DNA of 64,000 nt from UBA12481 sp012523435 (GCA_028686135.1 JAQUCP010000001.1:124001-188000), one strand, 5' to 3'. Shown: positions 33,979 to 42,657, counted from the stretch's first letter. Program-made: numbers and translations. Notes: a model not told the origin generated them from the sequence alone.

Positions 33979-34440
33979 ATGAAAAAGCTTTTACTCTTTG
34001 CCGCAACACTGCTCCTTACGGCCGGCCTCAGTTTTGCCGGCAATGACGGAGTATTTAGCTATGATGCTGCCGCCGTTGAAACCCAGATGGCCCAGCTAGC
34101 TGAATTAGAGGGTTTTCTGGCTGAAAACCCGGATGCAACCCTTTCCGACATGATCGCCAGTGGCAACACTCTTGCCTCACTGGTAACCGGTCCAAACAGT
34201 ATCGACGGGTTCTCTCTCCTGAACGAAAAAGTTCTCGGGATTCCCGGATTCCTTTGGGGATGTGTCCTAAGCTGGGTTGGTATCGTGATTGTGTACCTGG
34301 TTGGACAAGATCCGCATGAAACCAAGCAGGCTATCATTGGATGCGTGGTTGGAGCCGTCGCTTATGGGGCATTCTACGCTATCTATGCATTATTGCTTCG
34401 GTCTGCCTGGGGATTGGGTAGCTGGGGTGGCATAATCTAG
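33979..34440 (+). CDS. exported membrane protein, unknown function
   Basis: I do not recognise this 153-aa protein. It has a clear signal peptide (MKKLLLFAATLLLTAGLSFAG), an Ala/Glu-rich helix (AAVETQMAQLAELEGFL) predicted extracytoplasmic, then two strongly hydrophobic segments (GFLWGCVLSWVGIVIVYLVG and AIIGCVVGAVAYGAFYAIYA) and a Gly/Trp tail. It stands alone between its own -7 element and a strong terminator, a setting usual for an abundantly made small protein. Confidence 0.8.
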   Translation: MKKLLLFAATLLLTAGLSFAGNDGVFSYDAAAVETQMAQLAELEGFLAENPDATLSDMIASGNTLASLVTGPNSIDGFSLLNEKVLGIPGFLWGCVLSWVGIVIVYLVGQDPHETKQAIIGCVVGAVAYGAFYAIYALLLRSAWGLGSWGGII

Positions 34441-34457
34441 CTGAAAGAATTATCTTC

Positions 34458-34504
34458 GGACTGTCTCATGATCGGGATACCCGCTAGTGAGGCAGTCCTT
34501 TTTT
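34458..34504 (+). terminator. intrinsic terminator
   Basis: Inverted arms GGACTGTCTC (34458-34467) and GAGGCAGTCC (34489-34498), with one G-T wobble, are followed by six Ts. It ends the 153-aa protein transcript. Because it covers the upstream in-frame start at 34468 of the next gene, it supports that gene's start at 34513. Confidence 0.75.
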
Positions 34505-34512
34505 ATGCCCGG

Positions 34513-35205
34513 ATGAAAAAATCTTCTTTTATCGGATTTATCCTTATCTTGTTGATAACATGCTCGTTATCAACGAAAGGACAAACTAATACCCGCCTTC
34601 GCGCAGATTTTACAGTCAAAATCAGCATCGCTAACGGAGGGCAATCCTTAACATCCGGACAGGTGTTTTACGACCGGAACATCCGGCAACTAATCTATTA
34701 CCTCTCTTTCCCCGAAAGAGAAATCTGGCTAACAGCCGATACGGTTATCTATCAGATTCGAAATGGGCAGATCATCAACCGCACCCCATCCTTTTCCATG
34801 GCTGAGTTCTCGGTATTCCACCTGGCACTTAACAGTCGCCTTCAGGATTTCGGCCTCCGGAATACCACCTATAAAATCGAAGATGTGAAACGGGAAAAAG
34901 ATATGGTCATCACAACCTGGTCGCCACCCAAACAGGCTCAGGAAAAGCTGGGCAACATCCTGATATCCGTAAAAAACAAACAGCTGTTCGGCGTCGTGTT
35001 TACGAGTCCCGAAGGTGCCATCGTGAGAAAACAGTTTTTCGAAGATTATCAGGTAATCAACGGGATGCCCTTCCCCGGAAAAATTGTTGAAGTCATTATC
35101 GAAGAGGGTAAAGAGAGCTATCAGGTAACCACTTTTCGTAATATTGTAGTCGATGATATTGAAAACGATTCTAAGTATTACGTTAATACTGGGTCTCTGC
35201 GCTAA
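34513..35205 (+). CDS. LolA-like exported protein
   Basis: This 230-aa protein has a signal peptide (MKKSSFIGFILILLITCSLS...GQ) and a beta-rich body. It resembles the outer-membrane lipoprotein carrier fold: an N-terminal strand RLRADFTVKIS, GQVFYDRNIRQLIYYLSFP, VIYQIRNGQIINRT, and later GVVFTSPEGAIVRKQFFEDYQ. The fold call is by pattern and is weaker than for classical LolA. It heads a set of overlapping genes; yidD starts 53 bp before its end. The role could be lipoprotein carriage or binding of another lipid-anchored client. Confidence 0.6.
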   Translation: MKKSSFIGFILILLITCSLSTKGQTNTRLRADFTVKISIANGGQSLTSGQVFYDRNIRQLIYYLSFPEREIWLTADTVIYQIRNGQIINRTPSFSMAEFSVFHLALNSRLQDFGLRNTTYKIEDVKREKDMVITTWSPPKQAQEKLGNILISVKNKQLFGVVFTSPEGAIVRKQFFEDYQVINGMPFPGKIVEVIIEEGKESYQVTTFRNIVVDDIENDSKYYVNTGSLR

Positions 35206-35560
35206 CCAGCTCTCAGCCCAGTCAAAACTAGAAACGTCAGGTTTCCGCGACCTGTTTAAACCAGTCGCAGAAAAATCCGACTATTCGGTTAAAATCGATC
35301 CATCCAACGAGTTTAAGCTTATCCTAACCGCAGGATTTGCCTTCTATAAAACATTCGTCTCCTCCCAGGATGCCACCAAGTGCACCTTCTACCCAAGCTG
35401 CTCGGTATATGCCGTTCAGACTATCCAGACAAACGGTCTTTGGGGGGTTCTCGATGCTATCGATCGGCTGACACGTTGCAACGGAATCAGTCCGGAAAAA
35501 TATACCATACACCAACCTTCACAATTATATTATGACCCGGTCAGAAAAATCAGGCATTAA
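35153..35560 (+). CDS. yidD: YidD-family membrane protein insertion factor with signal peptide
   Basis: The YidD core is visible: YKTFVSSQ, CTFYPSCSVYAVQTI (Cys77, Cys83) and RLTRCNGISP (Cys109), matching the family pattern of three conserved cysteines. Family members help YidC insert membrane proteins on the cytoplasmic face and normally sit by rnpA and yidC. Here the 135-aa protein begins with a hydrophobic signal (MILKTILSITLILGLCANQLSAQ) and about 35 extra residues, so it may be exported or anchored from outside. It overlaps the gene before it by 53 bp and the one after by 29 bp. Confidence 0.85.
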   Translation: MILKTILSITLILGLCANQLSAQSKLETSGFRDLFKPVAEKSDYSVKIDPSNEFKLILTAGFAFYKTFVSSQDATKCTFYPSCSVYAVQTIQTNGLWGVLDAIDRLTRCNGISPEKYTIHQPSQLYYDPVRKIRH

Positions 35561-36377
35561 AACTCTCCTGTTTCTGGCCATCCTGTTGCTCACTGCCCCG
35601 GCAAGCAAAAGCCAGAATCTCTACGACCTCGACCATTCCAAACAATTTGCCCGCTACTTGATGCTCACACGCCAATACCAGCTGGCCATCGGTGAGTGGG
35701 AACGGGTCCTCTTTCTCGACCCGGCAGATTCTACTGCCCAAATCAGCCTGGTCAGGTCGTACCGCCTTGCGGGCAACCCACAATCAGCCTGGATTAAACT
35801 TAACCAATGGAACCCATACGGTCCGCTAACTGGGGAATCCGCCACAGAAGCCTTGCGGCTCACTCTTCAACTAAATGATTTTCAATTATTTAAATCAACA
35901 CTAGATCGATCGGTCAACCTCTCGGAAAGCCAACGCTCGGATTTTCTCATCGGAGCTTACCTGATTGAGGGAAATTGGATTAAAGCTAAAAAAACAGTGG
36001 ATCCATCTGGGCTGATCGCACCCGGCACAAATAAAGCTCTGCAGGATCTCCTTCTGAGCACCCGGGAGATTCCTTATAAAAGTCCGGGCGGAGCAGTAGC
36101 ACTATCAGCCCTGATACCGGGGCTAGGGAAAGTCTATTCAAACGATTGGAAAGACGGCCTCTTTTCGCTCGTCTTTGTCGGCACTAACGCCTGGCAATCA
36201 TACCGTGGTTTCTCCCAAAACGGACCACGCAGTATCACCGGTTGGATTTTTGGAGTCCTGGCTGCCGGATTCTATACCGCCAACCTGTTCGGCTCCTGGA
36301 AATCCGCAAAAGAGTATAATGATCAACAAATCCACCGCATCCGGCATGAAGCGGAGTCTTTACTATATACTCATTAG
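35532..36377 (+). CDS. exported TPR protein with PGxGxxY membrane segment (first of pair)
   Basis: This 281-aa protein has a signal peptide (TLLFLAILLLTAPASKSQ), helical TPR-like repeats over residues 35-165 (for example RYLMLTRQYQLAIGEWERVLFLDP), then a C-terminal membrane region starting IPGLGKVYSNDWKDG (195-209). Two hydrophobic stretches follow (SLVFVGTNAW, GWIFGVLAAGFYTANLFG). The PGxGxxY turn is typical of TM2/DUF5683-like hairpins. It overlaps yidD by 29 bp and the next gene by 32 bp. No function is known to me; coupling to yidD suggests a role in membrane or envelope protein assembly. Confidence 0.75.
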   Translation: MTRSEKSGIKTLLFLAILLLTAPASKSQNLYDLDHSKQFARYLMLTRQYQLAIGEWERVLFLDPADSTAQISLVRSYRLAGNPQSAWIKLNQWNPYGPLTGESATEALRLTLQLNDFQLFKSTLDRSVNLSESQRSDFLIGAYLIEGNWIKAKKTVDPSGLIAPGTNKALQDLLLSTREIPYKSPGGAVALSALIPGLGKVYSNDWKDGLFSLVFVGTNAWQSYRGFSQNGPRSITGWIFGVLAAGFYTANLFGSWKSAKEYNDQQIHRIRHEAESLLYTH

Positions 36378-37182
36378 CCTCCTGCTGACTCCGGCAGCCT
36401 TTTCACAGGGACTTAGCGAATCACGTGCTTTCGCCGATAGCCTGTTTGAGGAAGGAGAGATACAGCAGGCTCTGATGGTATATCAACGTATCGCCTACTT
36501 TTCACGCCCATCAACCGACCCATTTGTACTTCTCCGGATAGCAGATTGCTTTGATATTCAAGGAGATATGGAGAAGGCTCTGGAGTTTTATGACCATAGC
36601 TATTTCTCTCTCCATAACGATAGCCTGAAGACTGAAGCCCTATTCAAAAAGGCTTTCTGCTACCTGCGCAGCCGGAACTATGATTTTGCCTTGATTGAAC
36701 TACTCAGTGTCGATGAACAGGCCAACCCGCTGATGGAAGATAAGCGAAATTTGTACCTGGGCATGGCCTGGTTTGGATTGGGAGATTTTGAACGAGCAGA
36801 ATCTTTTTTCTTAACTATACCGGATAACGAAGAAGATCAGAATAAAGTTAAGGCGCTCTTTGACAATCGAAAACTTCTCTACCGTCCCAATCCGAGAGTT
36901 GCCTCCTGGCTGAGCGTTTTCATTCCGGGAGCAGGGCAATTTTATACTGGACAACCACTGGCAGGCATTAACTCCCTTCTGCTTACCGGCTCCCTGGTTA
37001 CCTTCGGCTTTATCCTCGCTTATGTCACTACCCCAATCGATGCACTCATTACCGCACTCCCCTGGTTCCAACGGTACTATCAGGGTGGATTTCAACGGGC
37101 TGCAGGTTTCGCGCGAATCAAACGGGCTGAAAACCGCAATGAAGCTTTCAACCAACTCCTCGGTATCCTCGAATCAAACTAA
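36346..37182 (+). CDS. exported TPR protein with PGxGxxY membrane segment (second of pair)
   Basis: This 278-aa protein has the same plan as the preceding gene: signal peptide (MKRSLYYILISLLLTPAAFSQ), TPR repeats over about 25-165 (EEGEIQQALMVYQRIA, GDMEKALEFYDHSY, GLGDFERAESFFLTIP), then IPGAGQFYTGQPLAGINSLL (193-212) and further hydrophobic residues. The start at 36346 overlaps the previous gene by 32 bp; an in-frame ATG at 36319 is possible, and the far upstream 36175 gives an unrelated N-terminus. It looks like a diverged paralogue of its neighbour. Confidence 0.75.
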   Translation: MKRSLYYILISLLLTPAAFSQGLSESRAFADSLFEEGEIQQALMVYQRIAYFSRPSTDPFVLLRIADCFDIQGDMEKALEFYDHSYFSLHNDSLKTEALFKKAFCYLRSRNYDFALIELLSVDEQANPLMEDKRNLYLGMAWFGLGDFERAESFFLTIPDNEEDQNKVKALFDNRKLLYRPNPRVASWLSVFIPGAGQFYTGQPLAGINSLLLTGSLVTFGFILAYVTTPIDALITALPWFQRYYQGGFQRAAGFARIKRAENRNEAFNQLLGILESN

Positions 37183-37213
37183 ACAATTCAGGCCAAACCC
37201 CGTTAACAAACAC

Positions 37214-38143
37214 ATGGCAACGCTTCGCCTAACCTTGATAATCATCCTTCTCCTGACAACCCACCTCCTGATGGGCCAGGCTCGCATCTCCAATGACCCT
37301 CCAGAGGTTATCGCAGTCTTTGAGGCGATGTACCAGTACGATCTGAGAGAGGCTGAAAAAATGTTGAATTCGCTTGATCAGAAGAGGATCAACAGTAACC
37401 TGATCGAGTTGACCCGGGCGAATCTGCTCTGGTGGTGGCTTATCTCCGGAGATGAGAGCCGGGATTACGCCCGCGAAATGGAATCCGGTCTTAAATCGCT
37501 CATCGACAAGCAAAAGCTGAAACCCATCGAGCGTATGTCACAGGATGAGCTATTTACAATGGTCCACGCCTATGCCTACCTGACTCGACTCGATATTTTC
37601 AGAGAGAAATACTTCAAAGGCATTCTCAACCTCAGCTCCACCATGAAATACTTGGAAGCAATTCTTGTACAGCATGATCGTTATGACAAATTTATGCTGG
37701 TTGCGGGGCTCTATCACTATTTTGCCTCGGCAACAATGACCGAGTATCCTATTTTCATCCCCTTTTTCGCTCTGGCACCGAAAAGCAACCGACAACTGGG
37801 CTACCAACTACTCAAGAAATGTTCCGCCATGCCGAATCTGTTAATACAGAATGAGGCCCTGTATTATACGATGAAGATCAATTATCAGCTGGAGAAGAAA
37901 TTCAACGAAGCACTGCTTATTGCCGACCAGTTGATTCAATCTTACCCAAACAATCTGACCTATCAGTTTCATCGAATGATGATTCTGCTTGATGCCGGTC
38001 GGGATACAGACGCTCTTGTCCAATATCAAAGACTCAGGCAGGTGTCAGCCACTGCCCCATATCTGAATCAATCCCAGCGGGAACACATGGTGGATGAGGC
38101 CAGGAAAAAGTTAGAGAAGAAAAAAATCAACCTGACCATCTAA
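37214..38143 (+). CDS. exported helical-repeat protein, unknown
   Basis: This 309-aa protein has a signal peptide (LTLIIILLLTTHLLMGQ) and an all-helical body with TPR-like periodicity (AVFEAMYQYDLREAEKMLNSLD at the start, ALLIADQLIQSYPNNL towards the end). Unlike its two neighbours it lacks the PGxGxxY membrane region and is predicted to be periplasmic. The chosen start is 31 bp after the preceding stop; an upstream in-frame start would overlap it by about 160 bp. It closes the overlapping envelope gene set. Confidence 0.7.
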   Translation: MATLRLTLIIILLLTTHLLMGQARISNDPPEVIAVFEAMYQYDLREAEKMLNSLDQKRINSNLIELTRANLLWWWLISGDESRDYAREMESGLKSLIDKQKLKPIERMSQDELFTMVHAYAYLTRLDIFREKYFKGILNLSSTMKYLEAILVQHDRYDKFMLVAGLYHYFASATMTEYPIFIPFFALAPKSNRQLGYQLLKKCSAMPNLLIQNEALYYTMKINYQLEKKFNEALLIADQLIQSYPNNLTYQFHRMMILLDAGRDTDALVQYQRLRQVSATAPYLNQSQREHMVDEARKKLEKKKINLTI

Positions 38144-38186
38144 AAAAATTCCGCTCCTTACTGATTCTTGCATCTATCTTATCAGC

Positions 38187-39299
38187 ATGGATGCAAATTT
38201 ATTATTACCCAAATTACTTCTTGGACTCATGCCCGGAATCGGAGCCGCAGCAGCCAGAAACCTGATGGCCGTTGCGGGAGATCCAGCAGCAATTTTTCGA
38301 CTGAAACGTCGTGATTTGCTAAGTATCCCTGGAATCGGTAATCAGCTGGCAGAAAGGATTTTAAACCATAAGCTCATCGAGCGGGCAGAATCCGAACTGC
38401 GCTTCATGGAAAAAGAGCACCTAAAATGTCTGTTTTTGTTTGATCATGATTATCCCCGGCAGCTGGTTCAGTGCCCCGATGCTCCCATCCTCCTGTTCAT
38501 CAAAGGTCGATACTCCGGCCAGGGGCGACACTATCTCAGTATTGTAGGTACCCGTAACCCTTCCAGCAGAGGTCAACGATTAACGAAGGAATTCGTTCGA
38601 GAATTAGCAAACAAAGACCCTTCAACCGTGATTGTCAGCGGATTAGCCTACGGAATCGATGTTCAGGCCCATCTAGCCGCCCTGGAAGCCGGTCTGGATA
38701 CCATTGCCATTCTCGGGCATGGATTTCACACCCTCTACCCCGCTGTTCACCGCCAGATTGCCGACCGGATCATTACGCAGGGTGCACTCATGAGTGATTT
38801 TTTCAGCAATAATCAGCCCGATCCACGAAATTTCATCCGCAGGAACCGTATCATTGCCGGTCTGTCGGAGGCAACGCTGGTAGTTGAATCGGGCATAAAA
38901 GGCGGAGCAATCATCACCGCAGAAATTGCCAACTCCTACAACCGGGATGTTTTTGCCGTCCCCGGCCGACCGGATGATCCAATGTCGAAAGGATGCAATC
39001 ACCTCATCAGAACCAGCCAGGCCTCACTAGCGGAAAACGTGGAGGATATTCAATACCTACTCGGGTGGAACCCTCCTATCGACAAGCAATCCGCAAAGCA
39101 AAAGCCGCTATTTGCGGACCTTAACCCACAGGAAACAGCTGTTACCAAAGCCATAGAGGAGGGCTCCGCCTCTGTTGATCAGATCAGCCGGGCAACCGGA
39201 ATTCCGGTACAGCGGCTATCAGCCCTCCTGTTGACTCTTGAGTTCAAGCAGATCATCTGTGCCCTGCCTGGCCGTTGTTATGCGCTTAACGATTCGTGA
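38187..39299 (+). CDS. dprA: DNA-processing protein DprA
   Basis: Loads RecA on incoming single-stranded DNA during transformation. Residues about 1-65 form a helix-hairpin-helix region (LMPGIGAAAARNLM, IPGIGNQLAERIL). The Rossmann-like DprA core shows VGTRNPSSRGQRL, SGLAYGIDVQAHLAAL and GHGFHTLYP, then FIRRNRIIAGLSEATLVVE. A C-terminal winged-helix (VDQISRATGIPVQRLSALL) completes the 370-aa protein. It is followed by tatD, which has its own promoter. Confidence 0.95.
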   Translation: MDANLLLPKLLLGLMPGIGAAAARNLMAVAGDPAAIFRLKRRDLLSIPGIGNQLAERILNHKLIERAESELRFMEKEHLKCLFLFDHDYPRQLVQCPDAPILLFIKGRYSGQGRHYLSIVGTRNPSSRGQRLTKEFVRELANKDPSTVIVSGLAYGIDVQAHLAALEAGLDTIAILGHGFHTLYPAVHRQIADRIITQGALMSDFFSNNQPDPRNFIRRNRIIAGLSEATLVVESGIKGGAIITAEIANSYNRDVFAVPGRPDDPMSKGCNHLIRTSQASLAENVEDIQYLLGWNPPIDKQSAKQKPLFADLNPQETAVTKAIEEGSASVDQISRATGIPVQRLSALLLTLEFKQIICALPGRCYALNDS

Positions 39300-39335
39300 T
39301 TACTGATTCGGGACTTCTCTTTGAGCGGCATTTGC

Positions 39336-39343
39336 TATCTTTG
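39336..39343 (+). promoter_or_regulatory. -7 element for tatD
   Basis: TATCTTTG is a perfect consensus, 19 bp before the ATG at 39363. It lies downstream of the alternative in-frame start at 39321, which is why I chose the later one. Confidence 0.55.
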
Positions 39344-39362
39344 CAATCCTTTTGCTTGCCTT

Positions 39363-40130
39363 ATGGAGTTGACTGATACGCACTGCCACCTTTTTCTGCC
39401 CGAGTTTGATGCCGATCGCGAAACGGTAGTTGACCAAGCTTTGAATGCCGGAGTTACCCGGATGTTTCTACCCAATGTTGACAGCACTACTTCGGCCCGG
39501 CTGTTGGAGACAGCCAATCGTTGGCCCGATAACTGCTTCCCGATGATGGGGCTACATCCGACATCAGTAAACGGTGAGTTCGAAAATGAGTTGGCGATGG
39601 TGGAAAACCACCTTAACAAAGGCACTTTTTACGCTGTAGGAGAAATCGGGCTCGACTTGTATTGGGACAAAACCTGGTTTGAGCAGCAGAAGGAAGCTTT
39701 CAAAACCCAGTTGGAATGGGCCCATACCCACCAACTACCAGTTGTGATCCATGTCCGAAACAGCTTTCCGGAAACCATCAGCCTCGTTCAAAAATCAGCA
39801 TTAGCGGGTTTGCGTGGAATTTTTCACTGTTTCACGGGCTCTGTCAATGATGCAAAGATGATAACGGATCTTGGCTTTTTACTCGGAATTGGAGGGGTAT
39901 CTACGTTCAAGAATGGTGGGCTCGACCGTGTCCTCCCATCCATAGATCCTTCCTTTCTAGTGCTGGAAACAGACTCCCCCTATCTCGCACCGGTCCCATA
40001 CCGGGGCAAGCGAAACGAACCACAGTACATAACTTTAATCGCTCAGCAGGTGGCCAGGATCTATGGAACCACCGCGGAACGCATAGCAGAACTGACCACA
40101 AACAACGCTAAACAACTTTTCGGTGTCTGA
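39363..40130 (+). CDS. tatD: TatD-family metal-dependent DNase
   Basis: TIM-barrel hydrolase of 255 aa with the family metal ligands: TDTHCHL at the N-terminus, AVGEIGLDLYW, VIHVRNSF, GIFHCFTGS and LETDSPYLAPVP. Homologues are 3'-5' exonucleases linked to DNA repair. The start at 39363 (MELTDTHCHLF) places the first motif right after the start as is usual. It overlaps ansA by 8 bp. Confidence 0.94.
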   Translation: MELTDTHCHLFLPEFDADRETVVDQALNAGVTRMFLPNVDSTTSARLLETANRWPDNCFPMMGLHPTSVNGEFENELAMVENHLNKGTFYAVGEIGLDLYWDKTWFEQQKEAFKTQLEWAHTHQLPVVIHVRNSFPETISLVQKSALAGLRGIFHCFTGSVNDAKMITDLGFLLGIGGVSTFKNGGLDRVLPSIDPSFLVLETDSPYLAPVPYRGKRNEPQYITLIAQQVARIYGTTAERIAELTTNNAKQLFGV

Positions 40131-41154
40131 GAGAACTTCCATCCTGATAATATACACCGGTGGCACCATCGGCATGATCAATGAACCGGTCACCCAAGCC
40201 CTGGTCCCGGTCGATTTTAGTGAGATTTCACGCCAACTACCTGAGTTACTGAAGTTTGATCTCGATATCCACACTTTCACGTTCGATCCTCCGGAGGATT
40301 CATCCAATATCACCCCCCAATTCTGGATCCGGCTTGCTCAGCTCATTGGAGAAAAATATGACGAATATGATGGTTTCGTAGTGCTACACGGAACAGATAC
40401 AATGTGCTTTAGTGCCTCGGCTCTGAGCTATATGCTTCAAAACCTGAACAAACCGGTAGTATTTACGGGAGCACAGCTTCCCATCGGAACACTTCGTACC
40501 GATGGAAAAGAGAATCTGCTGACTGCCATTGAGATTGCTGCCGAGAAGCATCAGGGGCAAGCAATGGTTCCGGAAGTTTGCATCTTCTTCCAAAATAAGC
40601 TCTTCAGGGGTAACCGGACTACCAAGCACAACGCTGAATACTTTAATGCCTTTGTATCTGAGAATTACCCACCACTAGCCGAATCCGGAATACGCATTCA
40701 CTACAACTATCACGCTATCCGCTATCCGGTCCATAACTGGCAGTTGGAGGTCAACACAAAATTGGATGACCACGTAGGGTTGCTGAAACTTTTCCCGGGC
40801 ATTCGGCCAGAGGTGGTAGAAGGAGCCCTGAGCATACCCGGTCAAAAGGGTATCGTATTGGAATCATTTGGAACTGGAAATGCTCCGACAACTGATTGGT
40901 TTCTTTCGGCCATTCGCAAGGCCACTGATCGTGGTTTAGTAATTTTGAACATAACCCAGTGCCCGGCTGGAAGTGTTGATCCTGGCAAATATGAAACGAG
41001 CCGCCTCCTTCACAAAGCCGGAGTGATCAATGGTCGAGATATGACCACAGAAGCAGCCCTGACCAAACTCATGTTTGTGCTCGGTAACCAGGGAAACAGA
41101 GGGAGTATCGCTGATTCACTGACAAAAACAATCAGCGGGGAAATAACAATATAA
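40123..41154 (+). CDS. ansA: L-asparaginase, type I
   Basis: Hydrolyses asparagine to aspartate and ammonia. The two catalytic threonines sit in IIYTGGTIGMI and VLHGTDTMCF, and GAQLPIGTLRTDGKENL and FGTGNAPT are further family blocks. The absence of a signal peptide indicates a cytoplasmic, low-affinity type I enzyme of 343 aa. It starts with GTG, overlapping the tatD stop. Confidence 0.92.
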   Translation: MSERTSILIIYTGGTIGMINEPVTQALVPVDFSEISRQLPELLKFDLDIHTFTFDPPEDSSNITPQFWIRLAQLIGEKYDEYDGFVVLHGTDTMCFSASALSYMLQNLNKPVVFTGAQLPIGTLRTDGKENLLTAIEIAAEKHQGQAMVPEVCIFFQNKLFRGNRTTKHNAEYFNAFVSENYPPLAESGIRIHYNYHAIRYPVHNWQLEVNTKLDDHVGLLKLFPGIRPEVVEGALSIPGQKGIVLESFGTGNAPTTDWFLSAIRKATDRGLVILNITQCPAGSVDPGKYETSRLLHKAGVINGRDMTTEAALTKLMFVLGNQGNRGSIADSLTKTISGEITI

Positions 41155-41194
41155 ATGATTGAATTGAATTTTTTTTGTAATTTTCGGGCGATTT

Positions 41195-41284
41195 GGAGAG
41201 ATGGCCGAGTGGTCGAAGGCGCACGCCTGGAAAGCGTGTATCCCATGTGAAATGGGATCGAGGGTTCGAATCCCTCTTTCTCCG
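41195..41284 (+). tRNA. tRNA-Ser (anticodon GGA)
   Basis: Acceptor stem GGAGAGA pairs with TTTCTCC (one G-U), followed by G73; CCA is not encoded. The anticodon arm is CACGC-CTGGAAA-GCGTG with GGA at 41229-41231. A long variable arm (ATCCCATGTGAAATGGGAT) marks a class II serine tRNA, and the T-loop is GGTTCGAATCC. It reads UCC and UCU. A TAATTTTC -7-like box is just upstream (41178-41185). Confidence 0.97.
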
Positions 41285-41341
41285 CACGTATTAATTTTAA
41301 AACAAACACGGAAATCAGTATTAACAAATTGATCTAACACC

Positions 41342-42154
41342 ATGAAAAAACTTGCTTTAATAGCTATTTTCGGGATGCTTGCTTTTGGAGCGTCATCTTT
41401 GGTTCTTCAGGCTCAGGAAGAGCCAACTTCACCGATTGACACCTCGGTGGTCTCCACTCCGCCTGAGACGGTTGCAGAAGTCATAACTGAAGCAGCTGCT
41501 CCGGTTGAAGAAGACAAGTCTATGCACCAGGTTCTTAAAGAAAAATTCATCGAAGGGGGTGCCGGTTTTATGGGTATCATCGCTCTCTGTTTGATTTTAG
41601 GGATGGCCGTTTCGATTGAAAGGATCATTTATCTTTCACTTGCGACAACCAATTCCAGCAAACTGCTTAACCGCATCGAAAAAGCTCTTGAAGAAGGTGG
41701 TGTTGAAGCAGCTAAAGACGTTTGCCGCAGTACTCGCGGACCACTTGCCAGCATTTTCTACCAGGGCCTGGAACGTCACCACGACGGTCTTGATATGGTA
41801 GAAAAATCAATTATTTCCTACGGTAGCGTTCAAATGGGTCTCCTGGAGAAAGGACTGACCTGGGTTGGACTCTTTATCGCCATTGCCCCAATGCTCGGGT
41901 TTATGGGTACGGTCATCGGGATGATCCAGGCTTTTGACTCCATCCAAAAAGCTGGTGAAATTTCTCCAACCTTGGTTGCCGCCGGTATTAAAGTTGCTTT
42001 GTTGACAACCGTATTCGGTCTGATGGTTGCCGTTGTTCTTCAGCTTCTCTATAACTACTGCGTCTCCAAGATAGACTCTATCACCAACGATATGGAAGAT
42101 TCCTCCATCTCCTTCATGGATATGATGATTCGTTTCAACCTTGCAAAAAAATAG
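41342..42154 (+). CDS. exbB: ExbB/TolQ-type proton channel protein
   Basis: Inner-membrane proton-channel subunit that, with ExbD, energises TonB or similar. The 270-aa protein has an N-terminal signal-like helix (MKKLALIAIFGMLAFG...LQAQ), an acidic periplasmic stretch to about residue 65, then three core membrane helices: GFMGIIALCLILGMAVSIERIIYL, LLEKGLTWVGLFIAIAPMLGFMGTVIGMI and GIKVALLTTVFGLMVAVVLQLLYN. The MotA/TolQ/ExbB domain is clear. The periplasmic extension is common in Bacteroidota ExbB. It heads a four-gene unit. Confidence 0.9.
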   Translation: MKKLALIAIFGMLAFGASSLVLQAQEEPTSPIDTSVVSTPPETVAEVITEAAAPVEEDKSMHQVLKEKFIEGGAGFMGIIALCLILGMAVSIERIIYLSLATTNSSKLLNRIEKALEEGGVEAAKDVCRSTRGPLASIFYQGLERHHDGLDMVEKSIISYGSVQMGLLEKGLTWVGLFIAIAPMLGFMGTVIGMIQAFDSIQKAGEISPTLVAAGIKVALLTTVFGLMVAVVLQLLYNYCVSKIDSITNDMEDSSISFMDMMIRFNLAKK

Positions 42155-42170
42155 TAAAGAAATATTGATC

Positions 42171-42644
42171 ATGAAGCAAAACATTCTAGTCCGCATCGGT
42201 CAGTATTTCTTCTACCTGCTTATGGCCGTGTGCGTGGTGCTGATTGTACTTTTCTACCTCAGCAACCAAAACACCAATCCGGACGATTCCATCGCAAAAC
42301 AGATGGTCGATTTCGGACCCATGATGGACATCATGATCTACTGGGTGTATATCCTCCTAGGCATCGCAATTCTTGCTGCCGTCGGGATTCCCCTCGTGGG
42401 CATGATCACCAATCCAAAACGTGGGTTGAAAACTCTCATCTCCGTCGTCATCCTGGGCGTCATCCTTTTTGCTGCTTATCAACTTGGTAGCGGTGAAGAA
42501 CTTGAATTGGCAGGATATTCGGGACCTGACAACATTTATTCCAGACTAAAGCTGACCGATATGGTCATCTTTTCTGTATATGCCCTTTTGGGCGTATCCA
42601 TTCTGTCTCTGTTGTACTCTTCTGTAAGCAAGTTGTTAAAATAA
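42171..42644 (+). CDS. four-helix membrane protein between exbB and exbD
   Basis: I do not recognise a named family. The 157-aa protein has four hydrophobic segments (FFYLLMAVCVVLIVLFYL, MIYWVYILLGIAILAAVGIPLVG, TLISVVILGVILFAAYQLG and VIFSVYALLGVSILSLLYS). The start at 42171 leaves 16 bp to the exbB stop. Its position inside the exb unit suggests an accessory subunit of the energy-transducing complex; I recall small membrane proteins at this place in other Bacteroidota but cannot check. Confidence 0.7.
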   Translation: MKQNILVRIGQYFFYLLMAVCVVLIVLFYLSNQNTNPDDSIAKQMVDFGPMMDIMIYWVYILLGIAILAAVGIPLVGMITNPKRGLKTLISVVILGVILFAAYQLGSGEELELAGYSGPDNIYSRLKLTDMVIFSVYALLGVSILSLLYSSVSKLLK

Positions 42645-42657
42645 TATAATCAGCCTT

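Noticed and set aside
34468..34512. Upstream start for the LolA-like gene
   Set aside because: It lies inside a strong terminator hairpin; the signal peptide begins at 34513.
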